A stretch of 10,764 bases of DNA from Stramenopiles sp. TOSAG23-2 (GCA_900128395.1 LT649992.1:1-10764); one strand, 5' to 3'. Counted from the stretch's first letter, positions 1-6,227 are shown. Translations and numbers: made by a program. Notes: generated by a model not told the origin, from the letters alone.

Positions 1-607
1 GCTATGTTTATACTAAATAAGCACAGTGGGTGTGTGGATTTTGAATAAAAACAATCTTGTCCAAAAAGCCATCAACAGGTGTGGTTGTTGTTTGCAGTTG
101 TGTTACCCACTGCCAACGACTGGTTGTCCACGCTGGTTTGCGAGGAAGAGCGAATACCCGTTGGTATTTGGTCTCCTCGCCGCGCGTTGCTGCTGCTGCA
201 ATGCAGCTTGCCATTCCGCAAGTGCTCAATGCTGCATTGAGCACTGCATCGTTTGCATTGTTTGCATTATTATTATGTGGCTGAAGCCATCACCAGGTGA
301 AGTAGAAAGTGATTGTGTTTGTGTTCTATCAACACCCACATGGCTGAAGCCATTGTTGGGTGAAGTAAGACACCACCATCCATTGCTTCCAACTGTATTG
401 TTTTATGTTTGGTTTTAAGCCCCTGTTGTAATTGTTTGATGTTTTTGCACCAACCACAATGGCTGAATGCATAATCAACAATTCTAGACAGGCACCTTTC
501 AAATCTGGGTGCTCCAGGATTTGATGCAGTTTTAGAACATTTTCACTCAGAGTGTGCACATAGTCCAATAGTTTGCCCTTTTCTGGCCATTCCATGATAT
601 CACAGTA
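1..607. other. Non-coding region with decayed short repeats
   Basis: No recognisable gene. A short palindromic motif (ATGGCT-GA-AGCCAT or close variants) recurs near 277-290, 339-352 and, degraded, at 459-470. The first two copies are each followed by a similar GGTGAAGTA-type end, giving a period of about 63 bases. Short open frames exist on both strands. The minus-strand one around 329-634 has a fairly protein-like composition (for example a WPEKGKLLDYVHTLSENVLK stretch), but it has no recognised domain and a stop codon at 635-637 closes its upstream side. It could be a gene or transposon fragment. Confidence 0.4.
221..245. repeat. Perfect 11-bp hairpin
   Basis: AGTGCTCAATG at 221-231 is followed by a 3-base loop and its exact reverse complement at 235-245. 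It lies in a GC-richer patch containing several TGCATT/GCAATG words. No T-run follows it, so it does not look like a simple terminator. Function unknown. Confidence 0.6.
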
Positions 608-1177
608 ATGCCAAATGTAGTAAAGCGTTTTCTGTTACTTGTAACCCAGGCAGGAAATAAAGGAAAAAGGACAGAAGCATTAATTGCACCGGCGAAAAGA
701 TTCAAAATGCATGTCCAAAAAGTTTGTGGTCATGTAAAAAATTCACGCATTCCATTCATCATCAGAAAAAATGTCCCAGTAATGGGTAAGGCAAATCTGA
801 ATGGAATGTGTGAGTTTTTTACATCACCACAAAGATTTGCCAAAGAGGCAGAACGGGCGCTATTATATTTCTTTAAAAAAGATACAGCTGGATTACCTCA
901 GTCAAGAAATTTGATACAGCATTTGCTTGTTGAGAATGGGTATATTATTGCAGATATAGTTAAAATTATCATGAAAGCATTGAAATATTATTTTGGGTCC
1001 AACCAAACAAAAAAAATGTATACCACTCAGCTATGGACAAGCAAAAGAGTTGAGGTAATACAACTGGCACCGGCGGCTTTAGCCAAAAGGTTTGCATCCA
1101 CTGATGTCAAGCTCACAATGTACAGTACAGTACAGTCTACAAACTGTGCGCCCTCGTCGATATTCACAAAACCTTAA
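608..1177 (+). CDS. Weak hypothetical ORF, 189 codons
   Basis: An open frame runs from an ATG at 608 to a TAA at 1175-1177. I recognise no family. The predicted product is basic, with many Lys/Arg residues, no signal peptide and no clear membrane segment. The frame passes through both arms of a 36-base inverted repeat (723-758 and 798-833). As a result the peptide contains VCGHVKNSRIPF from one arm and the antisense reading of nearly the same sequence from the other, which is unusual for a conserved protein. The start context (cagtaATGc) is poor compared with the other genes here. It may be a chance ORF, a transposon relic, or transcribed non-coding sequence. Low confidence that it is translated. 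Confidence 0.25.
   Translation: MPNVVKRFLLLVTQAGNKGKRTEALIAPAKRFKMHVQKVCGHVKNSRIPFIIRKNVPVMGKANLNGMCEFFTSPQRFAKEAERALLYFFKKDTAGLPQSRNLIQHLLVENGYIIADIVKIIMKALKYYFGSNQTKKMYTTQLWTSKRVEVIQLAPAALAKRFASTDVKLTMYSTVQSTNCAPSSIFTKP
723..833 (+). repeat. Long imperfect inverted repeat (foldback)
   Basis: The arm at 723-758 and the reverse complement of 798-833 match over 36 bases with three differences and no gaps, around a 39-base loop. Read as plus-strand RNA, two of the three differences become G-U wobbles (T742 with G, G747 with T) and only C731 is a true mismatch. The stem would therefore be almost continuous, like a small-RNA precursor or a decayed inverted-repeat element. The loop holds a small CCCA/TGGG hairpin. 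There is no direct evidence of transcription. Confidence 0.65.
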
Positions 1178-1933
1178 TGTTTCTGTGCTGTGTCCCCTAC
1201 CACCAAATTTCGGGCTCTCACGCGTTTACGATAGTATTACGCTTACGAGCAAAACTCCTAAAACAGGTAAAATAGGTACAAAAACGTGCCGTAGCATTCA
1301 CCACATCGGTTTGCCTATCATATTGTACCGATTAAAAATATCCGCAACTGGTTCATTAGCACTCACACAGTATGGCTTTTTTTTCTATTCGGACCGATAC
1401 ATCTAAAAAAAGACTTGTAATACAACACCAAAATAGTATTACAAACAACAACCCGAATCGGTGAAAAAGAATCCGTGTACTCCGCCTTCGATAAGATAGT
1501 CTGGATGTCTGGATAATATCTTACTATAACTAATAACTATGCCTGGTGGTAGACTAAAAGTCACAGAAGTGCACAAAAGTAGAAGCACGAAGTCAGAAGT
1601 CTGGAAAGTGCGAAAGTCAGAAAGTCTGAAAATACCATTACCATGGATATAGCACTTTACTACCATCACCATCATCTATTTTATTTATTAAGCTTCTTTT
1701 TATTTTATTATTATTATTATGTTTTTTGTTTTTTTAGCATCATCATCACTTTACAAGGTTGTACTATATGATGTATTAATACACTTACTTTACACTTTAC
1801 AAAACTTATTCGTTATTATAAATTGATTTACCCATACAGGCATATCATCAAAAATCTTTTTTCATATTGATGTAAAAATCTTATCTATACAGACACATAG
1901 ATTGTACAACTATACAATATACCTGATAAAACC
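1178..1933. other. AT-rich intergenic region
   Basis: No supported gene. It contains a CAGTACAGTACAGT microrepeat near 1122-1136 and a purine-rich stretch at about 1557-1632 with repeated AGTCAGAAAGTCTG-like words. At 1693-1745 there is a T-rich/TTA-repeat tract ending in a polypyrimidine-AG followed by CATCATCATCA. Open frames at 1092-1406 (plus) and 1439-1675 (minus) are short, low-complexity and unrecognised. The last 120 bases are probably the promoter and 5' leader of the gene starting at 1934. Confidence 0.4.
1817..1822 (+). promoter_or_regulatory. Possible TATA-like box
   Basis: TATAAA lies 117 bases before the ATG at 1934. This is about the same distance as the stronger TATA-like element before the gene at 6343. 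In such AT-rich DNA this is only suggestive. Confidence 0.25.
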
Positions 1934-2647
1934 ATGAATAATATTACTATAACTATTAAAGGAAATAACGAACATCCTGTCCATGAAGAACTGGAAGAAA
2001 TGAAAGCTTTAATTCAAAAAAATTACACAGTTGTAAAACAAACAGAATCTGAAAGTGATAATGGTATACCAAAAGTTAAACTGACTGTGGAACTTGGAAC
2101 ACCAGTCAGGCCTGTTAAAAGAAAAAATGCAGAAATGAATGGGTCGTCTACTACTTTGTTTTCTTCGCCTAAAAGATCAAAGATGGTTGTTGATGATGAT
2201 GATGAAGCAGTGGGTTCGATACAAAATATGGATGATAGTAATGAAGAAGCAGAGCCAACACAAGAATTATTTGATGACAGTGGTGATGAAGAAGCAGAGC
2301 CAATACAAGAACTTAAAATTTCAAAATCATTTTTAACTGTCTTAGAGTTGGCCAAACTAATTGGATCTAAGTTGGATAACCGTGGGAAAGCAAGCACTAT
2401 AAGAGGGAAATTACGAAATAAAGAAGATATTACAAGCACCTTTTGGAAGAGTGAGAGAAAGCAAACAATGTGGCAAATTCCTACAAAAGAATTAGCAAAG
2501 GTTGCATTAGAAAATGGTGATAATAATGGCCCATATGATCAGTTACTAAAAGCTGTAAGTTACAAAAAAGCTAATGGTGGAAAATTTAAAGGCGGTTTGA
2601 GAGAAGTATATGCTACTATTAAATCAAAACTATTAATAATGCATTAA
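1934..2647 (+). CDS. Hypothetical, probably nuclear, acidic-linker protein
   Basis: A complete 237-codon ORF starts in a good A-rich context (aaaaccATGaat) and ends with TAA. I do not recognise the family. Residues 1-60 are mixed polar. Two basic patches, PVKRK (60-64) and SPKRSK (78-83), resemble nuclear localisation signals. A run of four Asp plus Glu (87-91) begins an acidic linker containing the repeat EEAEPTQEL (104-112) / EEAEPIQEL (119-127), also visible in the DNA as a recent internal duplication. Residues 130-237 look like a folded basic domain with LTVLELAKLIGSKL, GKASTIRGKL and a Trp-rich FWKSERKQTMWQIP segment. This could be a helix-turn-helix or winged-helix-like nucleic-acid-binding unit, but that is inference from pattern only. 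No signal peptide or membrane segment. No intron is needed. The gene looks intact, and its function is unknown. Confidence 0.65.
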   Translation: MNNITITIKGNNEHPVHEELEEMKALIQKNYTVVKQTESESDNGIPKVKLTVELGTPVRPVKRKNAEMNGSSTTLFSSPKRSKMVVDDDDEAVGSIQNMDDSNEEAEPTQELFDDSGDEEAEPIQELKISKSFLTVLELAKLIGSKLDNRGKASTIRGKLRNKEDITSTFWKSERKQTMWQIPTKELAKVALENGDNNGPYDQLLKAVSYKKANGGKFKGGLREVYATIKSKLLIMH

Positions 2648-2955
2648 TATACATATCAACATATATAAAAAACAACATTTTTTTAAATTTTATTATTATA
2701 ATGTTTTTATACGTACGCAGCAATGCTAAAATCATCTCATATTTTTTTACAAACTTCTGGTAACTAATTTCCCTTTCAAGTAACAGGTACAAATTATTGG
2801 CCATTTTTGATAGTTGAAGAAATCTATGAAACTAATCAAGACAAAAAAAATTTCTCATTTGAAAAAATAATAAAAATAAATATACGAGCGCTATATACGG
2901 AGAGGTGTCTCGTATTTTTTTTACGCCATTCGTACGAACCATATTAATCTCGACG
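2648..2955. other. AT-rich spacer between the 1934-2647 and 2956-3423 genes
   Basis: This holds the 3' flanks of two convergent genes. A minus-strand open frame at 2619-2804 begins with a protein-like stretch of about 36 residues (MANNLYLLLEREISYQKFV) and then becomes Ile/Lys/Phe-rich low-complexity sequence. It has no recognised domain and is not called as a gene. The stretch also contains the hairpin plus T-run at 2882-2922 and a perfect TTCGTACGAA palindrome at 2929-2938. Confidence 0.4.
2882..2922 (+). terminator. Hairpin followed by T8 run
   Basis: ATACGAG (2882-2888) pairs with CTCGTAT (2909-2915) around a 20-base loop, and eight consecutive T residues (2915-2922) follow. The arrangement resembles the 3' end of an RNA polymerase III transcript, but no tRNA, 5S or other known small RNA is recognisable just upstream. 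It could equally be chance in AT-rich DNA. Confidence 0.25.
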
Positions 2956-3423
2956 TTATTCATATAATAATTTTTCACCATCCTCCTCTCCCTCATCTTC
3001 TCCCTTCACTTCATTTGGGTCATCTTTCCACAACGAAACCAAATTTGATAATCGTTCTTTCATCTGTTTATCATACCGTTCAAGTTTAGAAAGGCTTAAA
3101 ACATATTTTGCATCTGCAAGTTGTTGATCTAATTTTTCCATGCGAATCAAATTTCCAATTTCGCTGTGTTTGTGTTTCACACCATGATCTTCAACTTCTT
3201 TTTCAACCTCAAGTAAATTTTCCTTAATTTGATTAATCATTGACACCGCAATTTTTGCTGTCAACATGCCCATTCCACTACGTTTTGAAATTTCTAATAA
3301 TATGTTTCCAAGTGCATTCCGTCTACTTTCTATTTTTTTAACATTGCGTCTAGCAAGGCATTTCATTGCAAATCTGTATAATATTTGTTGGTGTTTCTCT
3401 TCCAAGTTTGGTGGTTCATCCAT
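2956..3423 (-). CDS. Hypothetical helical protein with acidic tail, possibly 5'-truncated
   Basis: The ORF reads leftwards to a TAA at 2956-2958. Starting at the ATG at 3421-3423 gives 155 residues, beginning MDEPPNLEEKHQQILYRF. The open frame continues upstream to 3555, but from about 3465 outward it is antisense to a convincing LRR fragment. Those extra residues, which include a Cys/Asn-rich CICNCNC run, are therefore probably not real. About 12 protein-like residues (SQALGLLEEEIFKR) sit between that junction and the chosen Met, so the true start may have been lost. The product is strongly helical and charged, with coiled-coil-like segments (IKENLLEVEKEVEDHG and EKLDQQLADAKYVLSLSKLERYDKQ) and an acidic C-terminus (GEDEGEEDGEK). 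No family is recognised, and there is no signal peptide or membrane segment. It may be an intact short gene or the 3' part of a longer one. Confidence 0.5.
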   Translation of the reverse strand: MDEPPNLEEKHQQILYRFAMKCLARRNVKKIESRRNALGNILLEISKRSGMGMLTAKIAVSMINQIKENLLEVEKEVEDHGVKHKHSEIGNLIRMEKLDQQLADAKYVLSLSKLERYDKQMKERLSNLVSLWKDDPNEVKGEDEGEEDGEKLLYE

Positions 3424-3463
3424 TCGTTTGAATATTTCTTCCTCTAGCAAACCCAAGGCTTGC

Positions 3464-3651
3464 GAAACAATCAAATTGGTGAGCGTGGCGCAATTGCAAT
3501 TGCATATGCATGTGCTACTAGCGGCACCCCAGTCGAAACTCCAGTTGGTTATCAAAATTGTTTGAAAACGTTGTTATTAGAAGGAAATCCTGTTGAAGAA
3601 AAAGTATTAAAATATGTCGAAGAAAGCATTCTTCTCTCTCCGTCGTTGTAA
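3464..3651 (+). pseudogene. 3' remnant of a leucine-rich-repeat gene
   Basis: The plus-strand reading from about 3464 gives NNQIGERGAIAIAYAC, then LKTLLLEGNPVEEKVLKYV and a TAA stop. The asparagine/isoleucine/glycine pattern followed by an alanine-rich helix, then a further LxxLxLxGNP strand, is typical of ribonuclease-inhibitor-like LRR proteins (long repeats of about 28 residues). Only the last two repeats or so are present. Just upstream the frame meets a stop codon at 3445-3447, there is no ATG, and the sequence becomes antisense to the 2956-3423 ORF. The fragment therefore lacks its 5' part through truncation or rearrangement, unless it is a terminal exon whose upstream exons lie beyond the minus-strand gene. 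Identification as LRR is fairly sure. Pseudogene status is inference. Confidence 0.6.
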
Positions 3652-4110
3652 GTGTTGTATTATTAGCGTGTATTTTGTTTTGGAGAGTAGGAATTATTAC
3701 ATGAGTAACTTTAGAAAATAAATTGTGTAAAAATGTATTACGTTTGTATTAATATAATGAAATGATGTACATGTAATACGAGTATAAAGGTCTAGTACGA
3801 AACTCGCTTCGTACATTTCTTTAAACTTTCCAAAAGCCATTTTTTTAGTCTTCGCGTCTCGCAACTTGCCCTACCCGACACAATCGTGTATACTCGCTCG
3901 AGCTATACGTAAAAAAAAAAAAATAATACAAAATCTGATAGGGATATAAATTGATATAATGCTATGTGTATATTATCTTCGAATACAATGATATACACAT
4001 GCTATTTTTAAAAATCAATAGTGTATCGTTTTAATTAGACAGGATCGAGGAGCGGAGCGAGTATAAACTTGCCCCTGTCTGTGTGTGTGCCATCTGGCCA
4101 TCACAAGAGT
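3652..4110. other. Intergenic region rich in small palindromes
   Basis: No gene is seen. Several hairpin-forming sequences occur: GTACGAA/TTCGTAC at 3797-3816, GTATA..TATAC around 3888-3908, ATGTGTATAT/ATATACACAT at 3964-3973/3991-4000, and AGACAGG/CCTGTCT at 4037-4080. An A13 run lies at about 3911-3923. An 11-base inverted pair (3889-3899 and 4055-4065), bounded by TA, may mark a small decayed foldback element. Confidence 0.4.
3889..4065. mobile_element. Possible small TA-flanked inverted-repeat element
   Basis: TATACTCGCTC at 3889-3899 is matched by its exact reverse complement at 4055-4065. If the outer TA on each side is a target duplication, this would be a decayed miniature element of about 175 bp. 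A further 10-bp inverted repeat lies inside it. The arms are short and the region is palindrome-rich, so chance is a real alternative. Confidence 0.2.
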
Positions 4111-4593
4111 ATGGCGGCAGTTTCTGATTCCTGAAAATAATATGACAGCTGGAAATAGCACTACATAGCATTAATTAGAGACGATTCGATCTATGAGTAA
4201 TGCGTCAGTTTCTGAACCATATGACAAGCTGCAAATGGGGGATATACAATCACTGGATACGGAGCCTATTTGGCATTAAAAAGAGACGGTTCCATCCATG
4301 GATTTGGGATGACGGAGAATGGTGCAGTGATACAAGTACCAGCTAGCTTAAGTAATAAAGGTCAAAATGTAGTAGATATTGCAGCCAGTACCAGGGGGGC
4401 GTTTGTTGCTGTTAAATCCTGTAACGGGGATACGTATACAGATGATAATTATCAATGCATACCATGTGGTACTGGTAAATCAACAAATGGTGGGATTGGA
4501 AATCTTGGCAAATCCACATGCATTAATTGTCCGGCAGGAAAATCTAGAAGTGAGTTAGAGGAACAATGCCAACCCTGCAAAGAGCGGTACTAA
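4111..4593 (+). pseudogene. Decayed RCC1-like / cysteine-rich module gene
   Basis: An uninterrupted frame from 4225 to the TAA at 4591-4593 lacks an ATG near its start. It encodes an RCC1-type repeat (GGYTITGYGAYLALKRDG, then SIHGFG), a partial second repeat (VVDIAASTRGAFVAVK), and a cysteine-rich tail with CIPCGTGKST, CINCPAGKS and CQPCKE. The tail matches the ephrin-receptor-like (GCC2/GCC3, TNFR-like) pattern. Upstream, at about 4167-4206, the DNA repeats the GCATTAAAAAGAGACGGTTC segment in mutated form with an in-frame TAG. A CAGTTTCTGA word recurs at 4118 and 4206, so further repeats have decayed. RCC1-plus-GCC2/GCC3 proteins in microalgae are usually long, often with a signal peptide, and probably extracellular or surface proteins. 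This copy appears to be the 3' end only. The first in-frame ATG (4309) lies inside the RCC1 repeat. A terminal exon of a spliced gene is the alternative. Confidence 0.6.
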
Positions 4594-5080
4594 TTCTAAA
4601 ATCTACAAAATTTTGGAAATTATAAGTATACCGGAGAGTAAGATATAAAAATGCAAGAAATATCATTAAAGAGCTAATTAATATATTTCTATTATCCTTT
4701 ACTTTTATATCGTTTAATTCAATATCTTTTTTATTCATTTTACTTTATAAAAAACAATTAGTATTTTTCTATTTTAGAATATATATATATGATGTTTCTA
4801 TATGTGGGTTCATATTTCAATTTCTACCAAATTTCTAAATATCAGTACCCAACGAATAGTTGCCATGATACAAACTCATACAAACTCATACATTATGCAC
4901 GTATGAGTTTTAAAAGAGATCCCAGACTGGCAGACAGACAAATTTTAAATGTCTCGTGTGTTTGACATAACCCTATTTCTAACTATAGCTGGAAAAGACA
5001 TAGTGCTATGATAGTGCTAATATCGGATATTTATATTGACACAAATCTATTAGTTTTGTAATTTCGGTCAAATGGCAATA
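4594..5080. other. AT-rich intergenic region
   Basis: No supported gene. It contains an ATACAAACTC direct duplication near 4869-4890 and an (AT)n patch at about 4779-4790. At 4899-4920 a sequence (CACGTATGAGTTTTAAAAG) resembles the start of the 109-bp repeat unit that begins at 5081. An ATG at 4903 in that sequence opens a 20-codon frame beginning MSFKRDPRL, sharing the MSFKR start of the repeat-unit ORF. Confidence 0.4.
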
Positions 5081-5613
5081 TATCAAATTTATCACGGATG
5101 AGTTTTAAAGGTGTGGAGAGATGTGTTCAAAATACAACAATAATATCAAGTCCTCGTACTAAAGGATATAAATGGTAAAGTATATCACGTACAGTCCCTA
5201 TCAAATTTGTCACGGATGAGTTTTAAGAGATGTGTTCAAAATACAACAATAATATCTAGTCCTCGTACTAAAGGATATAAATGGTAAAGTATATCACGTA
5301 CAGTCCCTATCAAATTTGTCACGGATGAGTTTTAAGAGATGTGTTCAAAATACAACAATAATATCTAGTCCTCGTACTAAAGGATATAAATGGTAAAGTA
5401 TATCACGTACAGTCCCTATCAAATTTATCACGGATGAGTTTTAAGAGATGTGTTCAAAATACAACAATAATATCTAGTCCTCGTACTAAAGGATATAAAT
5501 GGTAAAGTATATCACGTACAGTCCCTATCAAATTTATCACGGATGAGTTTTAAGAGATGTGTTCAAAATACAACAATAACTATACCAGTCCTCGTACTAA
5601 AGGATATAAATGG
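5081..5613 (+). repeat. Tandem array of about 109-bp units
   Basis: Units start with TATCAAATTT at 5081, 5199, 5308, 5417 and 5526. The first is 118 bp and the next three are exactly 109 bp. The fifth carries a small (+2) change near 5579-5586 and is cut by the mobile element at 5616. Its remainder resumes at 6151-6186, after which the match fades. Each unit contains GGATATAAATGG and CACGTACAGTCCC, and each encodes a short ORF of 23-26 codons (ATG at 5098, 5216, 5325 and 5434, all ending TGG TAA). Units 2 and 3 share GTCACGG where units 1, 4 and 5 have ATCACGG, suggesting stepwise duplication. The array lies upstream of the secreted-protein gene at 6343 and could be satellite DNA, a regulatory array or a set of short genes. 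Confidence 0.9.
5098..5505 (+). other. Four repeated micro-ORFs (5098-5178, 5216-5287, 5325-5396, 5434-5505)
   Basis: Each repeat unit holds a small ORF starting MSFK and ending SSPRTKGYKW before TAA. Copies 2-4 are identical 23-mers. Copy 1 has 26 codons: its extra nine bases insert exactly three residues in frame (MSFKGVERC versus MSFKRC), and its TCA-for-TCT difference is synonymous (Ser). A fifth copy (ATG at 5543) is frameshifted by a 2-base gain before the same end sequence. No family is recognised. The pattern is compatible with selection on a peptide, but with so few, nearly identical copies it can be coincidence. Each ORF ends inside the unit because the unit length is not a multiple of three. 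Confidence 0.3.
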
Positions 5614-5615
5614 TA

Positions 5616-5791
5616 GAGCTGCTCCGTTTTATGTCGGGTGGTCGGGTAGTGGGGGTGGGGGGTGTTCAAACGCTTCAAATGCTCCATATGCTCCATCTGC
5701 CGATATTAAAATTTACAACACTTAAATAATTAAATTTTCAGTTTTCGAATAATTTTTATTATAAGTCACATAATACTAGTTAAGGTAATTA
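5616..5791 (+). repeat. Left terminal inverted repeat of the MITE
   Basis: This is a 176-base arm. Its first 90 bases are GC-richer and include a G-rich block (GGGTAGTGGGGGTGGGGGG at about 5644-5662) that could form a G-quadruplex on this strand. The inner part is AT-rich. It ends with AGTCACATAATACTAGTTAAG, which is also inverted in the right arm. Confidence 0.85.
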
Positions 5792-5914
5792 AAATACTAA
5801 TCGTTAAATAACTACTAATATTTAACATATAATAATGTAAGAAGTATATAATTAAATTATATACTTATTACACTACGTGTTTATATAGATTAATTTTAGT
5901 CTAGTTTAGTCGGT

Positions 5915-6150
5915 TAATTACCTTAACTAGTATTATGTGACTAATAATAATTTTTATTCGAAAACTGAAAATTTAATTATTTAAGTGTTGTAAATTTTAA
6001 TATCGAATAATTTTTATTCGAAAACTGAAAATTTAATTATTTAAGTGTTGTAAATTTTAATATCGGCAGATGGAGCATATGGAGCATTTGAAGCGTTTGA
6101 ACACCCCCCACCCCCACTACCCGACCACCCGACATAAAACGGAGCAGCTC
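5915..6150 (-). repeat. Right terminal inverted repeat of the MITE, with internal duplication
   Basis: This is the reverse complement of the left arm, lengthened by a perfect 60-base tandem duplication (5946-6005 and 6006-6065). Removing one copy gives 176 bases, the same length as the left arm. The duplication exists only on this side, so it arose after the arms last matched or by slippage during replication or repair. Confidence 0.85.
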
Positions 6151-6186
6151 TAAAGTATATCACGTACAGTCCCTATCAAATTTATG
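6151..6186 (+). repeat. Remainder of the interrupted 109-bp repeat unit
   Basis: TAAAGTATATCACGTACAGT and the following CCCTATCAAATTTAT continue the repeat unit that stops at 5615. The first two bases are the right-hand copy of the TA target duplication. Homology to the array fades after about 6186. Confidence 0.85.
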
Positions 6187-6216
6187 AGGATTTTGTGATT
6201 GGGCCTTTTTGAAATA

Positions 6217-6227
6217 TATATATAAAA
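6217..6227 (+). promoter_or_regulatory. TATA-like box of the secreted-protein gene
   Basis: TATATAAAAAG followed by a G-rich stretch lies 126 bases before the ATG at 6343 and 67 bases after the MITE end. It is the strongest TATA-like context in the window. The leader between it and the ATG is purine/A-rich and has no upstream ATG-initiated long frame. Confidence 0.45.

Larger units (their letters stand above)
5616..6150. mobile_element. 535-bp foldback MITE with TA target duplication
   Basis: The outer end GAGCTGCTCCGTTTTATGTC (5616-5635) is exactly inverted at 6131-6150. The arms continue inward for about 176 bases (5616-5791 against 5915-6150). They are identical over roughly the first 135 bases once a 60-base duplication in the right arm (5946-6065) is discounted. 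The core (5792-5914) contains a 12-bp palindrome around one base (5842-5866). The element sits inside a tandem-repeat unit: intact copies read TGGTAAAG, while here TGGTA precedes and TAAAG follows it, giving a TA duplication. There is no transposase gene, so it is non-autonomous. TA duplication fits the Tc1/mariner group, but the family assignment is inference because the ends are not a motif I recognise. High arm identity suggests a recent insertion. Confidence 0.9.

Noticed and set aside
26-418. Long plus-strand ORF near the left edge, with other frames on both strands
   Set aside because: Cys-rich translation of low-complexity repeats with no domain, and the alternative frames are equally open.
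1092-1675. Short ORFs on both strands in the 1092-1675 region
   Set aside because: No recognisable domain, low-complexity ends and no support for a start. They overlap unexplained intergenic sequence.
1726-1739. 3' splice site (polypyrimidine-AG) of a leader intron before the 1934 gene
   Set aside because: The tract is suggestive, but no matching 5' splice site or branch point could be supported.
2619-2804. Minus-strand 61-codon ORF
   Set aside because: It starts protein-like but turns into AT-driven low-complexity residues, overlaps the end of the 1934-2647 gene, and has no domain.
2881-3820. A large transposon with inverted ends enclosing the rearranged gene pair
   Set aside because: Shared TACGAG/CTCGTA words at both sides are too short and do not align as continuous inverted repeats.
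5081-5613. Tandem array as a CRISPR array
   Set aside because: The whole 109-bp unit repeats with no variable spacers, and the context is eukaryotic.
5081-5613. Array units as hammerhead or similar self-cleaving ribozymes
   Set aside because: CGGATGAG resembles the CUGAUGAG core, but the U is replaced and no GAAA follows a stem II. The reverse strand lacks the core as well.
5543-5725. 60-codon ORF as a normal gene
   Set aside because: It is a chimera of a frameshifted repeat unit and the MITE arm. Kept only as a finding.
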